NCBI GenBank assembly: GCA_023400335.1 | Contig: JAEXFF010000226.1 | Location: forward strand, 1-5,907 | Source: Bacteroidota bacterium | GTDB lineage: Bacteria; Bacteroidota; Bacteroidia; Bacteroidales; Marinifilaceae | Reading direction: 5' to 3' | DNA: 5,907 nt | In this document: piece after piece, positions 1 through 5,614 of the stretch | Layout: every line of letters begins with the position of its first letter | Numbering within the stretch: the first letter of the stretch is position 1 | Program-made: the position numbers and the translations under genes | Notes under the pieces: model-generated | What the model was told of the DNA's origin: nothing | Seen by the model: the letters and a program-made list of their open reading frames with translations, nothing else | Databases searched by the model: none

Positions 1-992
1 CTGGAGTGGTGCAAAATGTGTATGCAGGAAGTAGCCTGCGTAAACAATATGAGGCGGCCCGTGTACAGGAAGCGATTGCCCGTTTGGAAGAAGAGTATAC
101 CGTTGACAATATTGTATATGCAGCTGATATCAATTATTGGACAGTTGCAGCAAACCGCGATTTGTACCGGATTTCCTTGCGTTTTGTAGGGATTGTACAG
201 GAATTATTCGATATTGTCAATAAACGGTTTATGGAGGGAGCCATTAGTAAAACAGACGTCCTGATGGTACAAGCCCGTTTAAAGGAAGCTGAATTACAGT
301 TAAATACTTCTGAAACCAATTATAGAACTGCTGTTCAGGCTTTAAATGTTATGATGGGGAATGAGGCCGGATTACCGGTAGAACTGGCTGATTCAATACG
401 CCAACCTTTAGCCGTTCCCGCTCTTTATGATTTGCGTTATGTATTGGAAAACCGTCCGGATTACCGGATAGCACAACAAGGTATAGAATTGGCCCGTTTG
501 CAGACCCGTTTGGTGAAAGCGAACTATTTACCCAATTTGGCAGTGGGAATTAAAGAAAAATGGGGTACAACCCTGATCAATATTGACGGTGATAAACGTT
601 TTTCTACAATCGCTTTTGCCAATGTAAATATACCTGTCTTTTATTGGGGGGAACGACGCCACAATGTCCGTATTAGTGAAACGGAGGAGGAAACGCGTGA
701 ACTCGAACGGAGTAAACTTCTCGATCAGATTCGGCTGGATTTAAGCAATGCCTGGGTAAATTTGACGGAAGCGCTGAAAAGAATCAATATTGTGGATTCT
801 TCCCTGGAAATTGCACGTCATAATTTGATCCTCAATACGTTTAGTTATAATGAAGGGAAATTGCCGGTGATCGATGTCCTTTCGGCTCAGGTCACTTGGT
901 TACAAACTTTTACAAATGTAGTATCGGCGAATTACCAGTATAAGGTTGCTCTGGCAGAATATGAAAAGGCAATAGGAGGTTTTTTACCTTAA
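1..992 (+). CDS. TolC-family outer-membrane efflux protein, 5'-truncated
   Basis: This is the C-terminal part of an outer-membrane factor, the trimeric channel that carries substrates of tripartite pumps (RND, ABC or MFS type) through periplasm and outer membrane. The frame is open to the left window edge, so the GTG at position 6 is an internal valine, not a start. About 330 residues are visible; the family is usually 420-480, so the signal peptide and first helices are missing. Visible features are long Ala/Leu/Gln/Glu-rich helices forming two OEP repeats, the second starting near the segment RPDYRIAQQGIELARLQTR (residues about 150-168 from position 6), and the typical tail GKLPVIDVLSAQ followed by YQYKVALAEYEKAIG. 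The partner pump genes would be expected upstream, as in common Bacteroides pump operons (inference). It ends 22 bases from the convergent antiporter gene; no strong terminator is seen in the gap. The family call is firm; the substrate is unknown. Confidence 0.93.
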   Translation, partial: GVVQNVYAGSSLRKQYEAARVQEAIARLEEEYTVDNIVYAADINYWTVAANRDLYRISLRFVGIVQELFDIVNKRFMEGAISKTDVLMVQARLKEAELQLNTSETNYRTAVQALNVMMGNEAGLPVELADSIRQPLAVPALYDLRYVLENRPDYRIAQQGIELARLQTRLVKANYLPNLAVGIKEKWGTTLINIDGDKRFSTIAFANVNIPVFYWGERRHNVRISETEEETRELERSKLLDQIRLDLSNAWVNLTEALKRINIVDSSLEIARHNLILNTFSYNEGKLPVIDVLSAQVTWLQTFTNVVSANYQYKVALAEYEKAIGGFLP

Positions 993-1014
993 TGTATTCT
1001 TCAGGTTGAAAAGA

Positions 1015-2301
1015 CTAAGAATAGTGTTTCGGATACCTCAGCAGTATGGACAGTAAGCCACAAATACCAATTAAAATCGGATAGTACAGATACCGGATAA
1101 TCGAAAGAGGGGAAATACCGGCTAGTTCTGCTGCGATCAGCATTTGCGCTCCGTAGGGAATAATACCTTGTATAAAACAGGAAAAAGTATCCAGAATACT
1201 GGCTGATTTTCGTTTGTCCACTCCAAATCGTTCAGCTATATTCCGGGCAATGGGGCCGGTTGTTATGATTGCAATTGTATTGTTGGCAGTACAGATATTG
1301 GCAAGACAAACCAAACCGGCAATACTGAGTTCTGCAACACGCTTCGAATTAACATGCCGGGTAAGCCGTTCAATAATATAGGCAATTCCTCCGTTGTAAC
1401 GGATCATTTCCAGCATGCCTCCGGCTAGTAACGTAATTACGATTAATTCTCCCATGCCGGTAATACCATTTCCCATGGCCCCAAAGTATCCGAAAACATC
1501 AAAACCGGAAGTACAGAGTCCGATGATACCTGTGATGCCGATTCCCAATAACAAAACCAGCATTACGTTTATCCCGGCTATAGCTGTTCCCAATACAGCT
1601 AAATAAGGGATTACTTTTATCCATTCTACAGGGGCTAAATGGGAGGGTGCCTGTATGTGTAAGCCTTCCAGAATGTAAAATATAAGTACTAATATAGCCG
1701 CTGGCAGGACAATCATGCTGTTCACTTTAAATTTGTCTTTCATCTGACAGCCCTGTGTTCTGGTAGCTGCGATAGTCGTGTCCGAAATAAAGGACAGATT
1801 GTCTCCGAAAAAGGCTCCTCCTACGACAATCGCTACCATAAAAGGTAATTCTACACCTGTTTTTTCTGCTATTCCTACGGCAACCGGAGTTAAGGCAACA
1901 ATGGTTCCTACGGAGGTTCCTACGGAAAGGGAAATAAAACAAGCGGCAATAAAAACTCCCCCCAATAATAAGTTGTCCGGAAGCACTTGTAAAGCCAGAT
2001 TCACTGTTGCATCAATTGCACCCATCGCTTTGGCCGATTGAGCAAAAGCCCCTGCCAAAATGAAAATCCAGATCATCAGCATAATATTGTGATCCGAAGC
2101 TCCGGCAGAAAAACGGGAAATCCGTTCACTCAATTTCTCTTTCCGGGTCATTCCGATGGCTACCACAGACGAAATAACAAAAGCTACGGTAATCGGTACT
2201 TTATAAAAGTCATTTACAATTAAAGAAGTGACTAAATAGACCCCTAAAAAAATAAACAGGGGAAGCAGGGCCCAAAAATTTGCTTTGACAGGGTTTATCA
2301 T
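1015..2301 (-). CDS. Na+/H+ antiporter, NhaC family
   Basis: A 428-residue inner-membrane protein that probably exchanges cytoplasmic Na+ for external H+, or another ion or carboxylate by antiport, as in the NhaC/ion-transporter superfamily. It shows about 10-12 hydrophobic segments, for example residues 9-29, 35-51, 73-90, 111-145, 153-180, 196-212, 229-262, 284-300, 325-350 and 400-421. The diagnostic block is GGAFFGDNLSFISDTT at about 161-176, matching the GD-LS-SDTT motif that lines the ion site in this family. A second conserved half-helix is TANNTIAIITTGPIA at 338-352. Length is slightly below canonical NhaC (about 450-480) but usual for the Bacteroidales subgroup as I recall it. The ATG start lies just after an A-rich leader (AACGGAAAAG) with no strong Shine-Dalgarno, normal for Bacteroidota. 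It is a single gene, convergent with the efflux gene and divergent from the tRNA. Ion specificity cannot be read from sequence, so no gene symbol is given. Confidence 0.9.
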   Translation of the reverse strand: MINPVKANFWALLPLFIFLGVYLVTSLIVNDFYKVPITVAFVISSVVAIGMTRKEKLSERISRFSAGASDHNIMLMIWIFILAGAFAQSAKAMGAIDATVNLALQVLPDNLLLGGVFIAACFISLSVGTSVGTIVALTPVAVGIAEKTGVELPFMVAIVVGGAFFGDNLSFISDTTIAATRTQGCQMKDKFKVNSMIVLPAAILVLIFYILEGLHIQAPSHLAPVEWIKVIPYLAVLGTAIAGINVMLVLLLGIGITGIIGLCTSGFDVFGYFGAMGNGITGMGELIVITLLAGGMLEMIRYNGGIAYIIERLTRHVNSKRVAELSIAGLVCLANICTANNTIAIITTGPIARNIAERFGVDKRKSASILDTFSCFIQGIIPYGAQMLIAAELAGISPLSIIRYLYYPILIGICGLLSILLRYPKHYS

Positions 2302-2319
2302 CTTTTCCGTTTAAAGTGG

Positions 2320-2350
2320 CAAAAATACACATTCTCCTTAGAAATGAAAG
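2320..2350 (-). promoter_or_regulatory. Candidate Bacteroides-type promoter of the antiporter gene
   Basis: On the - strand, TATTTTTG (2327-2320) matches the -7 consensus TAnnTTTG exactly. About 18-19 bases upstream is only a weak -33 element (TTTC or CTTT at 2346-2350). Transcription would begin near 2313, giving a very short leader of roughly 12 bases before the ATG at 2301. The -7 match is good, but the weak -33 and AT-rich background make this a moderate call. Confidence 0.4.
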
Positions 2351-2390
2351 CCTTCTTCCTTTCTCATTTGCAAAAAATATAAAACAAAAG

Positions 2391-2421
2391 TTTGTATTCC
2401 CGCAAAAATCCTCTATATTTG
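2391..2421 (+). promoter_or_regulatory. Bacteroides-type promoter of tRNA-Arg
   Basis: TTTG at 2391-2394 is followed after exactly 19 bases by TATATTTG at 2414-2421. This fits the Bacteroidota sigma-factor consensus (TTTG, 19-21 bases, TAnnTTTG) at every fixed position. It ends 23 bases before the mature tRNA 5' end, so the primary transcript would carry a short 5' leader removed by RNase P. This is the best promoter in the window and supports the phylum assignment. Confidence 0.82.
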
Positions 2422-2444
2422 CACCGCCAAACCGTAAATGTGTT

Positions 2445-2518
2445 GGTCCAGTAGCTCAGCTGGATAGAGCAACGGCCTTCTAAGCCGTAGGTCGTGGGTT
2501 CGAATCCCGCCTGGATCA
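2445..2518 (+). tRNA. tRNA-Arg (anticodon TCT)
   Basis: A complete cloverleaf of 74 bases. The acceptor stem pairs GGTCCAG (2445-2451) with CTGGATC (2511-2517) with one G-T wobble. The D arm is GCTC/GAGC. The anticodon stem is ACGGC/GCCGT around the loop CTTCTAA, with anticodon TCT at 2479-2481, reading AGA and probably AGG. The T arm is GTGGG, loop TTCGAAT, then CCCGC with one wobble. The discriminator is A at 2518. CCA is not encoded (CTC follows), so it must be added by nucleotidyltransferase, as is common in Bacteroidota. A matching promoter lies upstream and an intrinsic terminator 40 bases downstream, so it is a single-gene transcription unit. tRNA 3' ends are frequent integration sites, but no second copy of this 3' end occurs in the window. 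Confidence 0.97.
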
Positions 2519-2556
2519 CTCAAAGAAAAATCATAAAACGATCAAAAGTAAATTAA

Positions 2557-2590
2557 GCCTGCAATAGAAATCTGTTGCAGGTTTTTCTTT
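2557..2590 (+). terminator. Intrinsic terminator after tRNA-Arg
   Basis: CCTGCAA (2558-2564) pairs with TTGCAGG (2575-2581). The stem extends inward through T-G, A-T and G-C pairs to an AAAT tetraloop (2568-2571), making 10 base pairs, followed by TTTTTCTTT (2582-2590). Stem, loop and T-run all fit a Rho-independent terminator reading left to right, ending the tRNA transcript. Confidence 0.85.
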
Positions 2591-2613
2591 CGGAACGATA
2601 TAAATACTATTGA

Positions 2614-2817
2614 AATAGTGATAAATTCGATTTTTATGACAAAAAACAATATGAATTTATTCGGGATTTTGGGAAGAATTTTCTCTTTTCCAAAGAAGGA
2701 TGGAAGGTGTGCAATTTTGTTGTAAATAATTTCGGTTTGGAAAACCCCTTTCAGAAAACTGAAATGAATTTGAAAAAAACAATCAATATGCGGAATAAAG
2801 AATATCAGCTGGAATAA
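2614..2817 (+). pseudogene. Start-less open frame, probable 3' remnant of a decayed gene
   Basis: A frame of 67 sense codons ending in TAA at 2815-2817 has no plausible start codon near its beginning; the first in-frame ATG is late, near 2763. The translation has balanced, protein-like composition, including segments YDKKQYEFIRDFGKNFLF and FVVNNFGLENPFQKTEMNL with Trp, Cys and Tyr residues, unlike random AT-rich DNA. In-frame reading continues upstream past a TGA at 2611-2613, which may be a nonsense mutation inside the older gene; the tRNA terminator lies further upstream. The TGA sits at the right side of a small palindrome (ACTATT, GA, AATAGT, 2606-2619). I do not recognise the family. It stops 18 bases before the first copy of the palindromic repeat, so it may have been cut off when the neighbouring cassette arrived or by older decay at the tRNA 3' side. 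Chance open frame is the alternative. Confidence 0.45.
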
Positions 2818-2835
2818 AATTTTTCCCTTCTCTTT

Positions 2836-2870
2836 TTACACACTAGGGACGTGCCCTAATGTGTAATTTT
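2836..2870 (+). repeat. Palindromic repeat, copy 1 (left end of inverted pair)
   Basis: Left arm TTACACACTAGGG, five-base loop ACGTG, right arm CCCTAATGTGTAA, then TTTT. The arms pair over 13 positions with one C-A mismatch (C2843 against A2859). It starts 18 bases after the gene remnant and ends 11 bases beyond the stop of the DUF4062 gene. It could act as a 3' hairpin for that gene, but read in that direction it is followed by AAAAGAG rather than a T-run, so it is not a standard intrinsic terminator. Confidence 0.9.
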
Positions 2871-2881
2871 ATCCGTTCTTT

Positions 2882-4243
2882 TTAGGCATTGTCTTTGTAC
2901 TTTTTTATTACATTCGTCACATTTTTTTTGCTGATCATTTCGTCGATTTCTTTTTGAGTGATATCTGAAATTGATCTGACATCTGATATTCTTCCGTCCT
3001 GATAAGTTACTTCCAACAGAATTTGAATATTTTCATATTGGTTGTCTAAAAATTGCTCCAGATCTGAATATTTCCTGTCGATATACCATGCTGCTCCCCA
3101 ATTTCCCAATCCGTGTAGTCCCGCAATAAAATAGTTTTTAAGCTTTTCCCATTCTCCTCTTTTATTCCCCTTGTCAAATCTAGCCACTACAGCAAAATCT
3201 TTTGCTATGATACTCTCAAAATTGACGTCATTGTTGTCTGGCATTTCTGCTGGACGTTGACGCTTTAAATAAGAATATAAAGGTGACTTTATAATTACTT
3301 TTTCACCTTTGGTATTCGTCCATTCTATTTGGGGCTCCACGTTCTTTTTTCCCAGAATGATATCAAATTTCCTGTCTGGATAATCTCTTTTAAGTATTTC
3401 TAAGGCTTTTGCCTGTCTGGGTAGACATATCCATACCGTATTCTGATCCCCTATATTCGTTGGTAAACTGTGTTTGGAATATACACGATACGAACTGCTG
3501 CCACCAATCATGGAAATATTTTTCATGATTTTATGAAGAGCTTTATAATCTTCAAAATTAATATAAGGGACTAACTTTCTTTGCCAAAAATTATTGATTT
3601 TACTGTTTAGATTCTCTTTCGCTACTGGAGGATAGATAATCGCAACCTCTGGTCCTTTCTGCCCGTCTACTTGCCCGAATTTCCAGAATTTTTTTAATTG
3701 TACAACTTTATAGGAAGAAGTGTGCATTTTCAGAAGAAGATTGTACAAATCATGAGTTAGTTTGACTTCAAAATCGTAGGTGTCTTTATAGGATTTGTAA
3801 AACCAATGATGATCTTTAGCTAACTTTTTCTGTAAAGCTTTTATTTTCTTTTCCTGAGGTCCCGGATCCTCATTAGAAGAGATTTCTTTAAAATAGGAAA
3901 TGATTTGTTTCTTTTTTTCTTGTTTGACACACTCGATTATGGTATCTATTTCCCTCTCTGTATTCGATTTTTTTGCATTTTTAGCGATTGTCCCGTATCT
4001 TTTATATAAGATCAGTAAAAAAAAATTACACTCTTTGATTTTTTTATTTAATTCTTCTTGTATGTCTTCGGTATTTGTAGCAGGCGGAATATTTTCCCAA
4101 CTTACGATATTTAAATTTATGTGTAATGTTTCTCCTAATACGTCATTGATCCTTTTTACAATATTTTCTACGTTTTTCCTTTCTTCTGCCACATCTCCTG
4201 GAGAAGATACGAACATTTTTAAATGTTGATATAAAGGTTCCAT
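2882..4243 (-). CDS. DUF4062 (TIR-like) domain protein with unknown C-terminal domain, probable defence protein
   Basis: A 453-residue, soluble-looking protein with no signal peptide or membrane segment. Residues 8-170 look like DUF4062, a TIR-like alpha/beta fold common in predicted antiphage and conflict proteins: strand plus loop KMFVSSPGDVAEER (9-22), VSWENIPP (47-54), CNFFLLILYKRYGT (72-85), helix TEREIDTIIE (95-104) and strand QIISYFKEI (113-121). A lysine-rich link follows. The C-terminal part (about 197-430) has GPEVAIIYPP, GGSSSYRVYS (247-256), VWICLPRQAKA (270-280), KDFAVVARFD (348-357) and a glycine-rich block FIAGLHGLGNWGAAWYI (372-388), resembling a ligand-binding sensor domain that I cannot name. 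I chose the ATG at 4243; the frame extends six codons to a TTG, but DUF4062 normally begins within about ten residues. Bases are AT-rich compared with neighbours. It stands alone between palindromic repeats. A nucleotide-processing effector with a sensor half is inference only. Confidence 0.82.
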   Translation of the reverse strand: MEPLYQHLKMFVSSPGDVAEERKNVENIVKRINDVLGETLHINLNIVSWENIPPATNTEDIQEELNKKIKECNFFLLILYKRYGTIAKNAKKSNTEREIDTIIECVKQEKKKQIISYFKEISSNEDPGPQEKKIKALQKKLAKDHHWFYKSYKDTYDFEVKLTHDLYNLLLKMHTSSYKVVQLKKFWKFGQVDGQKGPEVAIIYPPVAKENLNSKINNFWQRKLVPYINFEDYKALHKIMKNISMIGGSSSYRVYSKHSLPTNIGDQNTVWICLPRQAKALEILKRDYPDRKFDIILGKKNVEPQIEWTNTKGEKVIIKSPLYSYLKRQRPAEMPDNNDVNFESIIAKDFAVVARFDKGNKRGEWEKLKNYFIAGLHGLGNWGAAWYIDRKYSDLEQFLDNQYENIQILLEVTYQDGRISDVRSISDITQKEIDEMISKKNVTNVIKKYKDNA

Positions 4244-4410
4244 AATTTTAGTTTTCAACAAAAAAACACATTTTTATGTGAATTAACAAGTTTTTATTAA
4301 TCAAAAATATTAATATATTATTTTATTAAAGTAAATAATTTATTAAATATGATCATTGATTGCAAAATTTTCTGTTCCCATTATTTCTTCGTTTTTACTA
4401 AAATTCCTGA
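4244..4410. other. AT-rich intergenic stretch upstream of the DUF4062 gene
   Basis: This holds the possible - strand promoter, the hairpin at 4266-4279 and two nearby copies of TTTATTAAA (around 4321-4346). A 23-codon + strand frame from the ATG at 4349 ends inside the repeat copy 2; it has no visible ribosome site and no recognisable similarity, so it is not called as a gene. Nothing else was seen. Confidence 0.5.
4301..4308 (-). promoter_or_regulatory. Candidate -7 element of the DUF4062 gene
   Basis: On the - strand TATTTTTG fits TAnnTTTG, about 58 bases ahead of the ATG at 4243. No good TTTG is found 19-21 bases upstream. The resulting leader would include the small hairpin CACAT, TTTT, ATGTG (4266-4279) before the A-rich start region. 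The surroundings are extremely AT-rich, so chance matches are likely. Confidence 0.3.
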
Positions 4411-4439
4411 TACACATTAGGGACGTGCCCTAATGTGTA
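4411..4439 (+). repeat. Palindromic repeat, copy 2 (perfect arms)
   Basis: Left arm TACACATTAGGG, loop ACGTG, right arm CCCTAATGTGTA: 12 perfect pairs around five bases. It has the same loop orientation as copy 1 and differs from it at one arm position (T4418 in place of C2843), which repairs the mismatch. It lies about 170 bases ahead of the DUF4062 start, on the far side of its candidate promoter, where an operator or upstream boundary could sit. Confidence 0.9.
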
Positions 4440-4473
4440 AAAATGATTTTTTCTATTTTTAATATATCTTATC

Positions 4474-4567
4474 AGGAGGAGTAGATATAGTGGTTTATTA
4501 CTTATAGTTTAAAATATTGATCTGATATTTTAAATCTGCTCCTTTTAGGAGTATATATCAATAAACC
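4474..4567. other. Interlocking inverted repeats, candidate structured RNA or regulatory region
   Basis: TTTAAAATAT (4508-4517) and ATATTTTAAA (4525-4534) form a perfect 10-bp hairpin around a seven-base loop. Outside it, AGGAG (4474-4478) can pair with CTCCT (4539-4543), and GGTTTATT (4492-4499) with AATAAACC (4560-4567). These two helices interleave in the order A, B, A', B', a pseudoknot-like layout. CTCCT can instead pair locally with AGGAG at 4547-4551, so two competing folds exist. A 12-base direct repeat with one difference, AGGAGTAGATAT (4477-4488) and AGGAGTATATAT (4547-4558), is also present. No coding frame explains the block. It fills most of the gap between repeat copies 2 and 3. 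The transcribed strand is unknown and no clear promoter was found. Confidence 0.4.
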
Positions 4568-4592
4568 GGAGGGTAATGGTTCTTGAAGTCAA

Positions 4593-4627
4593 AAAATTAC
4601 ACATTAGGGCACGTCCCTAGTGTGTAA
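4593..4627 (-). repeat. Palindromic repeat, copy 3 (right end of inverted pair)
   Basis: Exact reverse complement of copy 1 over 35 bases, including the arm mismatch and the four extra A/T bases on the inner side (AAAA before TTACACATTAGGG). The loop reads CACGT here. It ends 66 bases before the dehydrogenase start. Because copies 1 and 3 share the same mismatch while copy 2 does not, 1 and 3 are the more closely related pair. Confidence 0.9.
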
Positions 4628-4693
4628 TTTACAACAATGGAGGGAAAATATACGTTATAAAAGAGGGTAAGTAGATAAAATAATGTAACGGAT

Positions 4694-5506
4694 ATGAAGA
4701 GGTTTAAGAATAAAGTAATTGTGATTACCGGAGCAGCTTCCGGGATTGGAGCAGCTACAACCCGCCGGATGGTAGAGGAAGGAGGAAAAGTGGTAATTGC
4801 AGATTATGCAAAGGATCGGGCAGATGAATTGGCAGTGGATTTGAGAAAAGAAGGAGCGGATGTTCAGTCCCGATACTTTAATGCAACAGATTTGGATAGT
4901 TGTTTGCAATTGGTAAATTTTACTGCAGAAGAATACGGGAGAATTGATGTTTTGGTAAATAATGTGGGAGGAACAAATCTTCAGAAAGACAGGAGTATAG
5001 AAGATTTGGATATCTCTTATTTCGACGAGGCTTTTCATTTTAATTTGCGTTGTGCAGTTTACCTTTCACAGTTAGTGATCCCTCTAATGGAAAATCAGGG
5101 AAACGGTAATATTGTCAATATTGCTTCAATAGGAGGAATAACGGCTGACTTTAGAGGTACTTATTATGGTATAGCCAAAGCAGGGGTAATAAATTTGACC
5201 CGGTATACGGCTACTCAAGCCGGGAAAAAGAATATCCGTTGTAATGCTGTTGCTCCGGGGTTAGTATTGACGCCGGCTGCTTTAAATAATTTGCCGGAAG
5301 AAATGCGGAAGGTGTTCTTACGGCATAATGTGCTCCCTTATTGGGGGAAACCTGAAGATATTGCGGCTGTAATTGCTTTCCTGGCTTCGGAAGATGCCTG
5401 TTATATCACGGGACAGACGATTATAGCGGATGGTGGACTCTCTATTCACAATCCGACTGTGGCGGATATCGTAGAAATGAATGGAAATGCAGCCAGCAAA
5501 AAGTAA
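4694..5506 (+). CDS. hdhA: 7-alpha-hydroxysteroid dehydrogenase (short-chain dehydrogenase)
   Basis: A 270-residue cytoplasmic classical SDR, probably oxidising the 7-alpha-hydroxyl of primary bile acids (cholate, chenodeoxycholate) to the 7-oxo form with NAD+. The cofactor motif is TGAASGIG at 12-19. Asp37 at the end of the second strand (VVIADY) favours NAD over NADP. Fold residues NNVG are at 89-92 and Asn117 is present. The catalytic Ser145, Tyr158 and Lys162 are all present in the YxxxK arrangement. From memory, whole segments match the B. fragilis enzyme: TTRR-V-EGGKVVIADY, DVLVNNVGGTN, YFDEAFH-NL, AGVINLT, GKKNIRCNAVAPGL, LTPAALNNL and a tail of G-L-IHNPT. After IHNPT it carries about 15 more residues (VADIVEMNGNAASKK), longer than I recall in B. 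fragilis. The ATG follows an in-frame stop at 4676-4678. No convincing promoter or ribosome site was found. A FabG-like reductase of other specificity is the alternative. Confidence 0.87.
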   Translation: MKRFKNKVIVITGAASGIGAATTRRMVEEGGKVVIADYAKDRADELAVDLRKEGADVQSRYFNATDLDSCLQLVNFTAEEYGRIDVLVNNVGGTNLQKDRSIEDLDISYFDEAFHFNLRCAVYLSQLVIPLMENQGNGNIVNIASIGGITADFRGTYYGIAKAGVINLTRYTATQAGKKNIRCNAVAPGLVLTPAALNNLPEEMRKVFLRHNVLPYWGKPEDIAAVIAFLASEDACYITGQTIIADGGLSIHNPTVADIVEMNGNAASKK

Positions 5507-5565
5507 AAATTCGACTTTCCTCTAAAATTTGTAAAAAGGTTTCCGATAATTAAAGCTTAAAATTT

Positions 5566-5595
5566 CTTGCAGTGAAGTATGTTTCTTTATCTTTG
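5566..5595 (+). promoter_or_regulatory. Candidate Bacteroides-type promoter of the acyltransferase gene
   Basis: TATCTTTG at 5588-5595 matches TAnnTTTG exactly. CTTG at 5566-5569, 18 bases upstream, is a near match to TTTG. Transcription would start near 5602, giving a leader of about 100 bases before the acyltransferase ATG that contains the hairpin at 5615-5663. It suggests the acyltransferase is transcribed separately from the dehydrogenase. Confidence 0.5.
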
Positions 5596-5614
5596 CTGCG
5601 GAACTGAATATTTA

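Larger units (their letters stand above)
2836..4627. mobile_element. Candidate cassette bounded by 35-bp inverted repeats
   Basis: The ends at 2836-2870 and 4593-4627 are exact reverse complements over 35 bases. They enclose one - strand gene (DUF4062 protein), a third palindrome copy and a structured non-coding block. The inside is visibly richer in A and T than the dehydrogenase and antiporter genes. The flanking bases are TTT on both sides (2833-2835 and 4628-4630), which could be a 3-bp target duplication but is too simple to count. There is no transposase or integrase inside, so any movement would need enzymes from elsewhere. The alternative is that these are scattered intergenic palindromes that happen to flank the gene. 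Confidence 0.33.

Noticed and set aside
993..1014. Bidirectional terminator between the convergent efflux and antiporter genes
   Set aside because: Only a weak CTTCA/TGAA pairing is visible in 22 bases, too little to support a call.
1415..2223. Several 60-90 codon frames on both strands inside the antiporter gene
   Set aside because: They overlap a clearly coding membrane-protein frame, have low-complexity Pro/Thr/Arg-rich translations and no independent signals.
2637..2726. 29-codon frame starting with ATG at 2637
   Set aside because: It overlaps the longer start-less frame, whose composition is more protein-like; short and without a ribosome site.
2836..2866. Repeat hairpins as Rho-independent terminators
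   Set aside because: The stems are strong, but for copy 1 the bases after the stem in the DUF4062 gene's direction are A-rich, and copy 3 in the + direction is followed by TTTACAAC, not a sustained T-run.
3900..4229. 109-codon + strand frame opposite the DUF4062 gene
   Set aside because: Phe/Ser/Leu-rich translation is what the antisense of a Lys/Glu-rich gene gives; the DUF4062 domain on the other strand explains the region.
4575..4619. 14-codon frame (ATG at 4575) after GGAGGG
   Set aside because: It has a nice ribosome-site-like sequence, but it runs into repeat copy 3 and is too short and unsupported to call.
2836..4627. Three repeat copies as a CRISPR array
   Set aside because: Only three copies, spaced about 1.5 kb and 0.16 kb apart, in mixed orientation, with no cas genes; spacing is not regular.
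2833..4630. TTT on both outer sides as a target-site duplication
   Set aside because: Three identical bases in AT-rich DNA are expected by chance; not evidence of transposition on its own.
4655..5038. 127-codon - strand frame opposite the dehydrogenase gene
   Set aside because: The sense frame carries all the SDR catalytic motifs; the antisense translation is Cys/Ile/Ser-rich with no recognisable family.
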